Assembly: GCF_030848565.1 (NCBI RefSeq)
Contig: NZ_JAVDDV010000005.1
Span: 215,531-279,530 of the forward strand
Length of the DNA: 64,000 nt
Reading direction: 5' to 3'
DNA from: Natronolimnohabitans sp. A-GB9
GTDB taxonomy: Archaea; Halobacteriota; Halobacteria; Halobacteriales; Natrialbaceae
Below the pieces are notes generated by a model that searched no databases, was not told where the DNA came from, and worked only from the letters and a program-made list of their open reading frames with translations. The translations under genes and the position numbers were made by a program. Positions 34,844 through 43,841 of the stretch are shown piece by piece (within the stretch, counting starts at the first letter, position 1; every line of letters starts with the position of its first letter).

Positions 34844-35908
34844 GTGAGCGACCTCGGCAAGATCGATCGGCAGTTCTTCGACCGGCACGTCGCGCCGAAT
34901 CTCGGCGCTGACCGCGACGACGTCACCGTCGGCCCGCGCCACGGCGTCGATTTCGGCGTGATCGACGTCGGCGGGCAGGCCCTCGTGACGGCGACCGATC
35001 CCCTCTCGATCATGCCCCAGCTGGGACTCGAGCGCGCAGCCCGCTTCGCCCTCGATTTGATCCTCGCGGACGTCGCCGTCAGCGGCATTCCCCCGTCGCA
35101 TCTCTCGATCTGTTTTACGTTGCCCGAGTCGATGACCGACGACGAGTTCGCGACAGTCTGGGGGACGATCCACGAGGAGTGTGCTGATCTCGGTGTGGCC
35201 GTCGTGACTGGCCATACGGCCCGGTATACGGACGCCTCTCACCCGTGGGTCGGCGCCGCGACCGTGCTGGGCGTCGGCGACCACGACGAGATCGTCCGTC
35301 CCGACGGCGCCAGCGCGGGCGATCGGCTGCTCCTGACGACCGGCCCCGCCGTCGAGTCGGTCGGGCTCCTCAGTACGCTGTTCGGCGACCAGCTCGAGCT
35401 CTCCGAAGATGTCGTCGTCGACGCCCAGGCCCGACTCGAGGAAGTCTACTGCGTCCGGGATGCCCTCACGGCAGCCGCGGCAGGTCCCGTGACGGCGATG
35501 CACGACGTGACCGAGGGTGGACTCGCGGGCGCACTGAACGAGATGGCCGCCGGCGCCGGCGCTCGGTTCGCGATCGATGGCGACGCCGTCCCGATGCGCC
35601 CCGGCGTCAGAGCGGTGTGTGAGTTCCTCGAGATCGATCCCTGGGCGGCGACCAGCAGCGGGTCCCTGTTGCTCGCGGTCGAGCCGGGTGGTGTCGAGGA
35701 CGTGATCGCGGCTCTCGAGGATCGGGACACTGTCGTCGCCGAGATTGGACGTGTCGAAGCCACACACAGTGGGGACGGCGAGGTGATCGTCGACGGCGAC
35801 CGACTCGAGCATCCCGACGCCGATCCTTCGTGGCGGGCCTACGCCGAGCTGGCCGACCGAGCGCACGACTATAGTAACAACTGCAACGGTTTACACACTG
35901 ATCGCTGA
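34844..35908 (+). CDS. AIR synthase-like (PurM/HypE superfamily) protein
   Basis: The 354-residue protein starts at a GTG (MSDLGKIDRQFFDRHVAPNLGA). It has the PurM fold signs: GPRHGVDFGVIDVGGQALVTATDPLSIMPQLGLERAARFA with the N-terminal ATP-binding region, ILADVAVSGIPPSHLSICF, and HDVTEGGLAGALNEMA in the C-terminal half. Members make phosphorylated intermediates (HypE, ThiL, SelD, PurM); which reaction applies is not clear, though haloarchaeal AIRS-like proteins of this type are annotated HypE-like. The last eleven residues (SNNCNGLHTDR) and the TGA stop are encoded by the class C repeat. Confidence 0.78.
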   Translation: MSDLGKIDRQFFDRHVAPNLGADRDDVTVGPRHGVDFGVIDVGGQALVTATDPLSIMPQLGLERAARFALDLILADVAVSGIPPSHLSICFTLPESMTDDEFATVWGTIHEECADLGVAVVTGHTARYTDASHPWVGAATVLGVGDHDEIVRPDGASAGDRLLLTTGPAVESVGLLSTLFGDQLELSEDVVVDAQARLEEVYCVRDALTAAAAGPVTAMHDVTEGGLAGALNEMAAGAGARFAIDGDAVPMRPGVRAVCEFLEIDPWAATSSGSLLLAVEPGGVEDVIAALEDRDTVVAEIGRVEATHSGDGEVIVDGDRLEHPDADPSWRAYAELADRAHDYSNNCNGLHTDR

Positions 35909-35954
35909 TCCGTCTGGCGATCAGGTGTGCAATGACTTGCAGTGGCTACTACAG
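35869..35954. repeat. class C palindromic element, copy 2 (86 bp)
   Basis: Identical to 1722-1807 except for T instead of C in the loop (GATCGCTGATC) and C instead of T near the end (CTACTACAG). The element is entered in frame by the PurM-like gene and supplies its last codons and stop. The loop change C to T creates the TGA that ends the gene. Confidence 0.88.
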
Positions 35955-36030
35955 CGCTTCGTCGTAATCGAACTGACTCTCAGGACTCGAGACCATTACC
36001 GCTTAGTATAACTGGGCTATAGATACCGCC

Positions 36031-37392
36031 ATGAGAACGCCAGCACCCGATGCGCGCCCGGTCGCACTGACGATCGCCGGTAGCGACTCCGGCGGCGGCG
36101 CCGGGATCCAGGCCGACCTCGCGACGATGGCTGCCCACGGCGTCTTCGGTATGTCGGCGATCACCGCCGTCACCGCACAGCACACCCGCGGCGTCGAGTC
36201 CTCACACGTCCTCCCCGTCGAGGAGATCGAAGCGCAACTCGAGGCCGTCACCGACGACTTCGAGGTCGGGGCGGCGAAGACGGGGATGCTCGCGACGACC
36301 GAAACCGTTCGGACCGTTGCCGACCGCGCGGCGGGGTTTGATTTCCCACTGGTCGTCGACCCCGTGATGGTCGCAACCACTGGTGACCGGCTACTCGAGC
36401 GCGAGGCCGAACGCGCCTACGAGGATCTGCTGGGCGAGGCGACGCTGGCGACGCCCAACGCCGACGAGGCAGAGGTGCTGACCGATATCGCGGTTGCCGA
36501 CACGGAAAGCGCCCGCGAGGCCGGCGAGGCGATCCTCGAGACCGGCGTCGATGCGGTCCTCCTCAAGGGCGGCCACGTTCCCGGGGAGACGGTTCGGGAC
36601 ATCCTCGTCACGAGCGAGGACGTCAAGACGTTCGAACACCCCCGCGTCGGGACCGATGCAACCCACGGCTCGGGCTGTACGCTCGCCGCAGCGATCGCCG
36701 CTCGACTCGCCAAGGGCGAGCCTCTCGAGACCGCCGTCGAGGGCGCGACGGACTTCCTTGCGCGTGCGGTGCGGTACTACTACGACGTCGGACAGGGACA
36801 CGGCGCGGTCAACCATCTCGTCGAACTGCGCAACGAAGCCGAGCGCGGACCGACCGCCGAAGCCGTCCAGGCGATCGTCGAACGGCTCGTCGACGCCGAC
36901 GTCTCCGGGCTCGTCCCCGAAGTCGGGATGAACGTCGTCGGCGCGACGCCCTACGCCGAAACGGTCGCGGAGACGGCAGCCGTCGAGGGGCGGATCACGC
37001 GGACGCTCTCGGGGGTGCAGCCAAACCGCGGCGTCCGTTTCGCCGCCTCGAGTCACGTCGCTCGGTTCCTGCTGTCGGCTCGCGAGTTCCACCCCGACCT
37101 GCGATTCGCGGCGAACTGTCGGTTCGACCCGGCCGTCGAGGACGCACTCGAGACCCTCGAGTGGACGGTCGCCGAATACGACCGCGGCGAGGAACCCGCA
37201 GCCGTCGCGGAGACGGAGTCGAGTACGATGGGGTGGGGTGCCCGGCAGGCCTTCGACGACCGCGAGACGCCGCCGGCGGCCGTAATCGACCGCGACGATG
37301 TCGGCAAGGAACCGATGACGAAACTCGTCGCGAGCGATCCCGAGAGGCTGGTCGACCGACTGCTCGAACTCGACAGCGAGGTGTCTCGATGA
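36031..37392 (+). CDS. thiDN: bifunctional ThiD-ThiN: HMP(-P) kinase and thiamine-phosphate synthase
   Basis: The 453-residue fusion makes thiamine. The ThiD ribokinase-like half (about 1-265) has [17 protein letters not shown], the [15 protein letters not shown] loop, [10 protein letters not shown] and [21 protein letters not shown] with the catalytic motif. The ThiN half (about 280-450) has [42 protein letters not shown] and GVG-like EPMTKLVA near the end. ThiN replaces ThiE in many archaea. An AGTATAACTGG box about 22 bases upstream is the promoter. The next gene overlaps the stop (ATGA). Confidence 0.93.
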   Translation: MRTPAPDARPVALTIAGSDSGGGAGIQADLATMAAHGVFGMSAITAVTAQHTRGVESSHVLPVEEIEAQLEAVTDDFEVGAAKTGMLATTETVRTVADRAAGFDFPLVVDPVMVATTGDRLLEREAERAYEDLLGEATLATPNADEAEVLTDIAVADTESAREAGEAILETGVDAVLLKGGHVPGETVRDILVTSEDVKTFEHPRVGTDATHGSGCTLAAAIAARLAKGEPLETAVEGATDFLARAVRYYYDVGQGHGAVNHLVELRNEAERGPTAEAVQAIVERLVDADVSGLVPEVGMNVVGATPYAETVAETAAVEGRITRTLSGVQPNRGVRFAASSHVARFLLSAREFHPDLRFAANCRFDPAVEDALETLEWTVAEYDRGEEPAAVAETESSTMGWGARQAFDDRETPPAAVIDRDDVGKEPMTKLVASDPERLVDRLLELDSEVSR

Positions 37393-38363
37393 GCGCCACC
37401 GACCTCGAGGTCGGCCTCGTTCTGCCGCAGTACGGCACCAGCGTCGAGACGGTCCGCGAGACCGCACTCGAGGCCGAATCGCTCGGCTACGAGGCGGTCT
37501 GGCTCGAGGACCACTTCCAGTCGTGGATCGGCGAGCCACGCCGGGAGACCCACGAGTGCTGGACGACGCTTAGTGCCGTCGCCGAGGCGACCGAGACGGT
37601 GCGAGTTGGGACGCTCGTGACGAGCCAATCGTACCGTCACCCCGCCTTGCTCGCAAAGATGGCCACACAGGTCGACCGGATCAGCGACGGCCGCCTCGAG
37701 CTCGGCCTCGGCGGGGGGTGGTACGAAGCCGAGTACGACCGGTTTGGCTACGAGTTCCGGGATCCGCCTGCCGAACGGCTCCGACGGCTCGCCGAGACGG
37801 TCGAGATCCTGCAGGGACTGTGGACGAACGAGCGCTACAGCCACGAGGGCGCTCACCTCGACGTCGACCTCGAGGGAGCGTTCTGTAAGCCACAGCCGGT
37901 CCAGGACCCACACCCGCCGATCTGGATCGGTGGCGGCGGCGAACAGTTCACGCTACGGTACACCGCTGACCTCGCCGACGGCTGGAACTACGGCACCCTC
38001 GAGCCCGAGGGCTTCGCGGAGAAACTCGAGGTGTTGCGCGACCACTGCGAGAGCGAGCAACGGTACGACGAGATCCGCAAGTCCGCCGAACTGTTCGTCT
38101 TCGTCGGCGAGACGACCGACGAGGCCGAACGTAAACGGGAGCGGTTCCGGGACGCCTACCTCCCGACCGAGCCGTCGGCGCCACGGGAGTTTTTCCTCTC
38201 GGGATACGTGGAGACGGCGCCGACGGGAACGCCGACGGAGATCCGCAAGCGACTCGAGGAGTACGCCGACGTCGGGATCGAGACGGTCATGCTTTCAGTT
38301 CCGGACGCGGCCGACGACGGCGACGCGAGTCTGGGGTTGCTGGCCGAGGAGCTGTTCGACTAG
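37389..38363 (+). CDS. F420-dependent LLM-class oxidoreductase
   Basis: The 324-residue TIM-barrel protein of the luciferase-like monooxygenase family has VGLVLPQYGTSVETVRETALEAESLGYEAVWLEDHF at the N-terminus, VRVGTLVTSQSYRHPALLAKMATQVDRISDGRLELGLGGGWYEAEY in the middle and PPIWIGGGGEQFTLRYTADLADGWN, the pattern of F420-using members. Substrate unknown. The start overlaps the stop of thiDN (ATGA), so both are co-translated. Its TAG stop codon is part of the first CTAG of the class D element D1. Confidence 0.88.
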   Translation: MSATDLEVGLVLPQYGTSVETVRETALEAESLGYEAVWLEDHFQSWIGEPRRETHECWTTLSAVAEATETVRVGTLVTSQSYRHPALLAKMATQVDRISDGRLELGLGGGWYEAEYDRFGYEFRDPPAERLRRLAETVEILQGLWTNERYSHEGAHLDVDLEGAFCKPQPVQDPHPPIWIGGGGEQFTLRYTADLADGWNYGTLEPEGFAEKLEVLRDHCESEQRYDEIRKSAELFVFVGETTDEAERKRERFRDAYLPTEPSAPREFFLSGYVETAPTGTPTEIRKRLEEYADVGIETVMLSVPDAADDGDASLGLLAEELFD

Positions 38364-38447
38364 TACCGTCCCCAGCGTCGAGTGATGCGTACACACAGCC
38401 GACCGCTATCGGTTGTACCCATCACTGCAGGCTGGGGACGCCACTAG
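38360..38447. repeat. class D palindromic element D1 (88 bp)
   Basis: CTAGTACCGTCCCCAGC to GCTGGGGACGCCACTAG form a 12-16 bp outer stem, with inner GTGATG/CATCAC. The TAG inside the first CTAG is the stop codon of the LLM oxidoreductase gene. The last CTAG is shared with D2. Confidence 0.85.
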
Positions 38448-38531
38448 TGGCGGTCCACGCCTGAACTGCTGGGTCGAACCGACCCGCACGACAGGGTTCG
38501 ACCCAGCAGTCGACGGGTGGAACGGTACTAG
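38444..38531. repeat. class D palindromic element D2 (88 bp), reversed, sharing CTAG with D1
   Basis: CTAGTGGCGGTCCACGCC to GGTGGAACGGTACTAG, so its orientation is opposite to D1. The inner stem CTGCTGGGTCGAAC/GTTCGACCCAGCAG is perfect over 14 bases. The copy D3 (54896-54983) has the same outer ends and the same inner core. The convergent minus-strand gene ends seven bases beyond. Confidence 0.85.
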
Positions 38532-38537
38532 TCACCG

Positions 38538-39050
38538 TCACCAGGACGCGTCCTCGTGAGTGGCTCCACGTCGACGAAACCGGACGGCGACGAGGTTCTC
38601 GGCCGCCGCCGTGAGCGCTCGTTCCGACCACTCCGTTCCGGTCCTATCGGCGTACCGCCGAAGGAGGAACCGCCACAGACGGGACCGATCGACCAGTTCG
38701 GCGAGCCACGGGACGAGACGATCCGGATCGGTGATCGCCCGGCCGGTTACCGCGATGGGCTCGCCGGCGATTCGGAGCGTCGCCGGATAGCCCTCCCGGA
38801 AGTTCTTCCACCAGGTGACTTCGTCTCGTCCCGTCGTGACGACGAATGCCTCGCCGTCCCGTTCGTACAGCAGCGGTGTCGTCACTCGAGTCCCCGAGAT
38901 TCGGCCGTCGTACGACAACACGGCGAGGTGCCGACTCAGGAGCCAGTGGAACCGGGATCGAAGAAGCCGCTCTACGAGGGGATTTACGACCCGTTTCTCG
39001 AGTTCTATCGCCAGTCGAACCGGGACGCTCGCGTCGTGACCGGTCGCCAT
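38538..39050 (-). CDS. deazaflavin-dependent nitroreductase-like protein (DUF385)
   Basis: The 170-residue protein (start at ATG 39050; ATG 39080 is an alternative) has the split-barrel pattern of the F420-dependent nitroreductase family: RHLAVLSYDGRISGTRVTTPLLYERDGEAFVVTTGRDEVTWWKNFREGYPATLRIAGEPIAVTGRAI. The conserved W-W-K-N-F-x-x-x-P motif is typical. It probably uses reduced F420 to reduce quinones or related substrates. It faces the LLM oxidoreductase gene, with D1 and D2 between. Confidence 0.85.
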   Translation of the reverse strand: MATGHDASVPVRLAIELEKRVVNPLVERLLRSRFHWLLSRHLAVLSYDGRISGTRVTTPLLYERDGEAFVVTTGRDEVTWWKNFREGYPATLRIAGEPIAVTGRAITDPDRLVPWLAELVDRSRLWRFLLRRYADRTGTEWSERALTAAAENLVAVRFRRRGATHEDASW

Positions 39051-39139
39051 GTGTGGGTTCGATACGACGGCGAGGTCCATCTAGATGGACCGTCGTACTC
39101 GAGTCCGGGACGAACTCATCACGGAAGAGAAACGAGGAG

Positions 39140-39619
39140 CTAGCCCGAAAACTCGTAGAGATCGTCGCCGACGTGGTGCAGCGAGTCGACGACTTTCCCT
39201 TCGTCGCCGGCCATGTCCTCGCTCTCGACGCGGGCGCGACCGACGGCCAGCACCTTGCCGTGAGATTCTTCGGCGATGAGCACCAGATCGTCCGGCGAGA
39301 TGTCGTCAGTGGCCTCGGTGATTCCCGGCCGCATCACGTCTGCGCCGTCGCTGACGAACGAGATCGCACCGGCGTCGACGGTGACGATCCGCCGGTCTGG
39401 GTCGTAGGCGTTTGCGCCACGCACCGTCAGGAACGGCTCGTCGTCGAAGTACGCGACCTGTGGTTCGCCGTCGATGAGGACGACTTCCCAATCGGTGTTT
39501 TCGAACTCGACGAGCTCGTAGGCGTCCCCGTCGGGCGTCACGCCGAGTTGCTCCTCGAGGGCCGTCTCGACGTCCGAGACGGCATCGCTACGGAGATGGT
39601 GTCGGGACTTGACCTGCAT
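39140..39619 (-). CDS. PUA-domain RNA-binding protein
   Basis: The 159-residue protein starts at the ATG at 39619 (MQVKSRHHLRSDAVSDVETALEEQLGV) and ends with a PUA domain (about 75-150): FLTVRGANAYDPDRRIVTVDAGAISFVSDGADVMRPGITEATDDISPDDLVLIAEESHGKVLAVGRA. The layout is that of archaeal MCT-1/Tma20-like proteins, which bind rRNA or tRNA in ribosome assembly or reinitiation. It reads divergently from the zinc-binding protein gene. Confidence 0.82.
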   Translation of the reverse strand: MQVKSRHHLRSDAVSDVETALEEQLGVTPDGDAYELVEFENTDWEVVLIDGEPQVAYFDDEPFLTVRGANAYDPDRRIVTVDAGAISFVSDGADVMRPGITEATDDISPDDLVLIAEESHGKVLAVGRARVESEDMAGDEGKVVDSLHHVGDDLYEFSG

Positions 39620-39741
39620 ATCCGGCTCAACGACCGGTCGGGAGATAAAAGGCCCGTTCGGCGACCGATCGGACGGGATGAGAGTCGAAGCCGATGATAA
39701 ATGTGACAATTGCTAAGTAATAGCATGACTTCGTATGTACC

Positions 39742-40035
39742 ATGTGGCCCTCCCGGAACCGCACTGAGACGGTGACGTGTCTCGCCTGTGGAGACCAGGT
39801 AACCCGGTCGCTGGCCCGCGAGTACGACAAACACGGCGATCGCTGGGACCGCAACGACAAGGAGTTCGAACACGTATGCAAATCCTGTCACGACGATCTC
39901 TGTCACTATCCACGGGACGAACTCGAGGAGGTACTCGTCGAAAGCGAGGCCGGCAAAACCTCACGGGAGGCGTTTCTCTCGCGGTATTTAGAGACCGTCG
40001 AAGAGCGGTACGGAACACTCGAGGAAGAGTCCTGA
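39742..40035 (+). CDS. small zinc-binding protein (two CxxC)
   Basis: The 97-residue protein has CLACGDQVTRSLAREYDKHGDRW and HVCKSCHDDLCHYPRDELEEVL, i.e. two C-x2-C knuckles about 33 residues apart that could bind one zinc, and a helical acidic C-terminus. Conserved haloarchaeal proteins of this pattern are known but not characterised. Confidence 0.65.
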   Translation: MWPSRNRTETVTCLACGDQVTRSLAREYDKHGDRWDRNDKEFEHVCKSCHDDLCHYPRDELEEVLVESEAGKTSREAFLSRYLETVEERYGTLEEES

Positions 40036-40268
40036 TCGACTGTTGTCCCCGTTTTCGGTCATCCGTATCCCTGGCCTGGGAGCGCACTGGAGCTGACGTA
40101 CAGCCGTCCGTCTGACTCGAGTGAGCGCATACGCGTGGTCGTTCGGTTCCGTTCGATTTCGGTCGACTCGGAGGCTGACGCGTGTTGACTTGCGGTACCC
40201 GAGAGCCGTTGACACGCGGCGCCGTCCGTCCCGACACGACTTTCACTCCGTCGTCCGTAGGCCCCGGT

Positions 40269-41567
40269 ATGAGTGACAACGCACAGGCCGAGGCCGGTAC
40301 GGCCGAAGGCCAGGGTCCCGTCGAAATCAGCGAGGACCTGGCACGACACCTCGAGAACAAACGCGAGGAACTCTTCGAGAAGTTCGAGATCCGCGACGAG
40401 TTCCCGGAAGCGGTGCTCGAGGAAGCCGAGGAACTGACGGGCGATGTCCAGGAGGACATCGACGAGGAGATCGACGAGCGGCGGGATCTCCGGGACCTGA
40501 CGACGTGGACCACGGACCCGATCGACGCCCAGGACTTCGACGACGCGCTCTCGATCGAAGAACGTGACGACGAGTACGTCCTCTGGGTCCACATCGCCGA
40601 CGTCACCCACTACGTCAACCCCGAGACGGCGATGTGGGACGAGGCCGTCGAGCGTTCGAATACGGTCTATCTGCCCGGCTACACGATCCACATGCTCCCG
40701 CCGATCCTCGCGGAGTCGGTCTGCTCGCTCGTTCCCAACGAGGAACGCTTTGCCCACACCGTCGAGATGCACCTGGACAAGGAGAATCTGGGCTACGAAA
40801 ACATCGAGATCTACAAGTCCGTCATCGAGTCCGACGAGCGCCTGACCTACACGCAGGCTGAAAACCGACTGGACGATCCGGACGCGCCGCTACACGAGGA
40901 GAACAAGCTGGTTCACGACCTCGCAAATCGGATGCACGAACAGCGCAAGGAGGACGGCTCGCTCGTCCTGAACCCGGCCCGGGACCGCGCCCACACGATC
41001 ATCGAGGAGTGTATGCTAAAGGCCAACAAGGCCGTTACGCACACCCTGATGTGGGACCGCGGCGTCGAGGCGATGTATCGAGTCCACCCACAGCCAAGCC
41101 CCGACGAGTGGTCCGAGGCCCTCCGCGAGATTCAGGACTTAGACGGCGTCTCGATCCCCGGTGACACGTGGGACGATCCCCGAAAAGCGGTCAACGCGAC
41201 GCTCGAGGAGGCTCCCGACCGCCAACTCGACAAGATTCAGTGGGCCGTCATGAAAGTCATGCCACGCGCGAAGTACATGAACGACCCCTTCGGCGGCCAC
41301 CACGCGTTGAACTTCGAGATCTACGGTCACTTCACCAGCCCAATCCGCCGGCTGTCGGACCTGATCAACCACTGGATCGTCTACAAAAACGACGTCCCCG
41401 AGAACCTCGTCGAACTCTGTGATCGGGCGAGTGACAAGCAAAAAGACGCCGAGCAGTGCGAACGCGAGTACAAGCAGTTCCTCCAGGAGGTCGGTCTCGA
41501 TCCGATGGCGGTCAACAACCGCGGAATCGAGATCGTAGACGAGGAAGAAGCCGAGAAGACGCTGTGA
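40269..41567 (+). CDS. RNB-domain ribonuclease (RNase R/II family)
   Basis: The 432-residue protein has the RNB catalytic motif DPIDAQDFDDALSI with the aspartate cluster that binds Mg, then VLWVHIADVTHYVNPE, TVYLPGYTIHMLPPILAESVCSLVPNE and the C-terminal YGHFTSPIRRLSDLINHW. It lacks the cold-shock domains and S1 domain of bacterial RNase R, as haloarchaeal RNase R does, and is a 3'-5' exoribonuclease. The start is the ATG at 40269; upstream codons are not protein-like. Confidence 0.9.
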   Translation: MSDNAQAEAGTAEGQGPVEISEDLARHLENKREELFEKFEIRDEFPEAVLEEAEELTGDVQEDIDEEIDERRDLRDLTTWTTDPIDAQDFDDALSIEERDDEYVLWVHIADVTHYVNPETAMWDEAVERSNTVYLPGYTIHMLPPILAESVCSLVPNEERFAHTVEMHLDKENLGYENIEIYKSVIESDERLTYTQAENRLDDPDAPLHEENKLVHDLANRMHEQRKEDGSLVLNPARDRAHTIIEECMLKANKAVTHTLMWDRGVEAMYRVHPQPSPDEWSEALREIQDLDGVSIPGDTWDDPRKAVNATLEEAPDRQLDKIQWAVMKVMPRAKYMNDPFGGHHALNFEIYGHFTSPIRRLSDLINHWIVYKNDVPENLVELCDRASDKQKDAEQCEREYKQFLQEVGLDPMAVNNRGIEIVDEEEAEKTL

Positions 41568-41590
41568 CCTGCTGGTTTTGAACCGTCCGT

Positions 41591-42422
41591 CTACCGTTTT
41601 CGTATCCGTAACTCGACCGGTCCGGGATCGAGCGTGAGGTCTGCCGAAAGCGACAGCGAGTCGGTGTCCCGCTGGAACTCGAGTCGACGGGCAATCGTCG
41701 CGAGCGCGAGTTTCAGTTCAGCCGTCGCAAAGCGCATCCCCAGACAGTGACGTGGCCCCCCGCTGAACGGGAAGTACGCGTACTCGGGACGATCGCGGTC
41801 CTCGAGCCACCGTTCGGGCCGAAACTCCTCGGGAGCGTCCCACCACCGGCCATCGCGGTGGATTCCGTACGCCGAGAGCTGGAGTGTCGTGCCTGCGGAG
41901 ATCCGATAGCCACCGAGTGTCGTCGTCTCGACGGCCTCACGATAGACGTCCGTCAGCGGCGGGTACAGGCGGAGCGTCTCGTCGACGATCGCCTCGACGT
42001 ACTCGAGGTCGGAGAGGTCCAAGAACGTCGGATCGCGGTCACCGAGGACGGTCTCGAGTTCGCGCCGGCGTAAACCACGACTGGAGTACAGTTCGCTGTC
42101 GACGCCACTGCTCGCCTTCGGTGAACACAACACCCTCGGGGGCGATGAGGGCGCCGAACTTCCTGTCCAGTTCGCCTTTTCTGAACCCATTGTTGCGGGA
42201 GACGAGCACCTGTTCGACGATGCCGGGATCGAAGACAGCGACCATGTCGGTACCGAACGCCTCGTAGGCGACGACATCGCCGTGCTCGCGCGCTGTCTCG
42301 GCGAACTCCAGTGCGTCACGTATAATCGATATCGAACTTCCGACGACGGGAAGCCCATCGATTCGAGGGGGAGTCTCTGTATCAGTATGTTTCGTGTCGA
42401 CCGCTCCTGGTGTGTCGCTCAT
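41591..42422 (-). pseudogene. cytochrome P450 remnant with internal deletion and frameshift
   Basis: The N-terminal part (from the ATG at 42422: MSDTPGAVDTK..., PPRIDGLPVVGSS, GEQWRRQRTVLQSWFTP) and the C-terminal part (ELETVLGDRDPTF, YVEAIVDETLRLYPPLTDVYREAVE with the K-helix ExxR, ending with FSGGPRHCLGMRFA and its heme cysteine) are in different frames. They meet near 42060-42075. The part between, about 150 codons with the I-helix (A-G-x-D-T) and the catalytic threonine, is absent. So an originally normal P450 of about 440 residues has lost its middle and cannot fold into an active enzyme. Confidence 0.85.
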
Positions 42423-42502
42423 ACTCGAGGGATGGCCCGCTACGACTGTCGGCGTTTCTTCGAAGCACTGAACTTCATTATTACGGGTACCGAAAGATCG
42501 GT

Positions 42503-43156
42503 ATGCAATCGGCGGACCTGCTCTTTCGCCTCCCACGATCGATGCAACTCCCGTCCCCCGAACTGGACGACGACGACGTCTTCCGGGAAGAACTGCTCTC
42601 CTGGGAGATCGACTCCGACGAGGGGACGATGCGCTTTCTCTCGCTGTTCGTCGGCGACCCCGAAGCGGCCAGAGAGGCCGCCGCCGACCTCGAGATCGTC
42701 CGCCGGTACGAACTCACTCCTGTCGATGACGGGAGATACTACGGGTATGCGGTGATGGACCTCAGAGACGTCGATGCGACGATTATGGGCGTCTTCGACG
42801 ACCTCGACCTTGTGATCGTGCCACCGATTGTCTACACCAGACGGAAGAGGGTCCTGCTCAGCGTCCTTGGTGAACCGGCCGCACTAACGGATCTCCTAGA
42901 GCGGATTCCGGACGGCGTCGGTGTCGAGGTCGAACGTGTGAGCGAACACCGCCACCGGGCCGAGACGCTCGCCGGCAGATTGACGATGCGTCAGTTCGAG
43001 GCCCTGGAGACGGCGAGTGACATGGGATATTACGACGTTCCCCGAACGGCGTCGCTGGCGGATGTCGCCGATGGCCTGAACTGCTCGGAGAGTGCGGCCT
43101 CGACGCTTCTCCGGGAGGCTGAGAACGAACTCGTAACCGCTGCGCTCGGTCAGTGA
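42503..43156 (+). CDS. bacterio-opsin activator (Bat)-type HTH regulator
   Basis: The 217-residue protein (ATG at 42503, MQSADLLFRLPRSMQLPS) has an N-terminal sensor-like half and a C-terminal HTH_10 domain: LTMRQFEALETASDMGYYDVPRTASLADVADGLNCSESAASTLLREAENELV. A CATTATTACGG box about 26 bases upstream would give a leaderless mRNA. It is divergently placed next to the P450 remnant and may have regulated it. Confidence 0.82.
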   Translation: MQSADLLFRLPRSMQLPSPELDDDDVFREELLSWEIDSDEGTMRFLSLFVGDPEAAREAAADLEIVRRYELTPVDDGRYYGYAVMDLRDVDATIMGVFDDLDLVIVPPIVYTRRKRVLLSVLGEPAALTDLLERIPDGVGVEVERVSEHRHRAETLAGRLTMRQFEALETASDMGYYDVPRTASLADVADGLNCSESAASTLLREAENELVTAALGQ

Positions 43157-43193
43157 ATTCGACGTCGTTACCGACGCCGCTGGGGAACGAGTC

Positions 43194-43706
43194 TCACAGC
43201 TGTTTCTCGTAGACGTACTCCTCGAGGCCTGCCTTGAGATCGCTCTCTTGGGTTCCGACCCGTTCGAAGCCAGTCGACTCGTAGAACGAGACTCCCACGT
43301 CGTTGTCCGCCAGGACGGCGAGCCACAGCCGATCGTACTCCGTCGAGAGATCGTCCTCGAGTCGCTCGAGTAAGGCCGTCCCGATCCCCTCTCCCCATCG
43401 GTCCGGGTGGACGTAGAGTCGGTACAGCGACGCCACTGTGGAATGTTCTCGATGAGGCCCTGCCTGTGCGAAGCCGACGATTTCCCCGTCGTCTTCGTCC
43501 GCAGCGACGAGGAAGACGGCGTCGTTGCGGTTGCGTGCTTCGACGATCGAATCCCTGAGTTTGGTCACGTCGTACCAGCGCTCGATCGTCGCGGCGACGG
43601 TCCGACGTCCGAGCACGTCGTCGTAGGCGGCGTGCCAGCTTTCACGGGCGACGTCGCGAACGGCCGGTGCTACGTCGGGGGTTGCCCGACGGACGGTCCA
43701 GCCCAT
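43194..43706 (-). CDS. GNAT-family N-acetyltransferase (first of a tandem pair)
   Basis: The 170-residue protein has the acetyl-CoA site RLYVHPDRWGEGIGTALLERLED (motif A, Q/R-x2-G-x-G/A pattern) and a C-terminal LWLAVLADNDVGVSFYESTGFERV. Its ends EEYVYEKQL are almost those of the neighbouring gene (EEYVYEKPL), and both share RESWHAAYDD and VHPDRWG. The pair is a tandem duplication. Substrate unknown. Confidence 0.82.
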   Translation of the reverse strand: MGWTVRRATPDVAPAVRDVARESWHAAYDDVLGRRTVAATIERWYDVTKLRDSIVEARNRNDAVFLVAADEDDGEIVGFAQAGPHREHSTVASLYRLYVHPDRWGEGIGTALLERLEDDLSTEYDRLWLAVLADNDVGVSFYESTGFERVGTQESDLKAGLEEYVYEKQL

Positions 43707-43757
43707 ATCTGAACATCTCCTCCCTCGAACGAAATGATGAGGGGTAGAGACCGCCTC

Positions 43758-43841
43758 TCATACGTCTCCCTGTCCGTCACCCCCAGCAGGGCCGCGACTC
43801 GGCTGTGACTGTGTCGGGGGATCGTACAGGAACCCCCATCA
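43758..43841. repeat. degenerate class A element between the tandem acetyltransferases
   Basis: TCATACGTCTCCCTGT on the left and CGTACAGGAACCCCCATCA on the right match class A ends (compare GGTACAGGGATCCGTATCA at 15479-15497), with an inner CCCCC/GGGGG stem. The last TCA is the complement of the TGA stop of the upstream acetyltransferase gene. Confidence 0.6.

Noticed and set aside
34721..35866. Upstream extension of the aldolase frame to 680 residues.
   Set aside because: The extension is antisense to the PurM-like gene and crosses a clear promoter; the family N-terminus starts at 34720.
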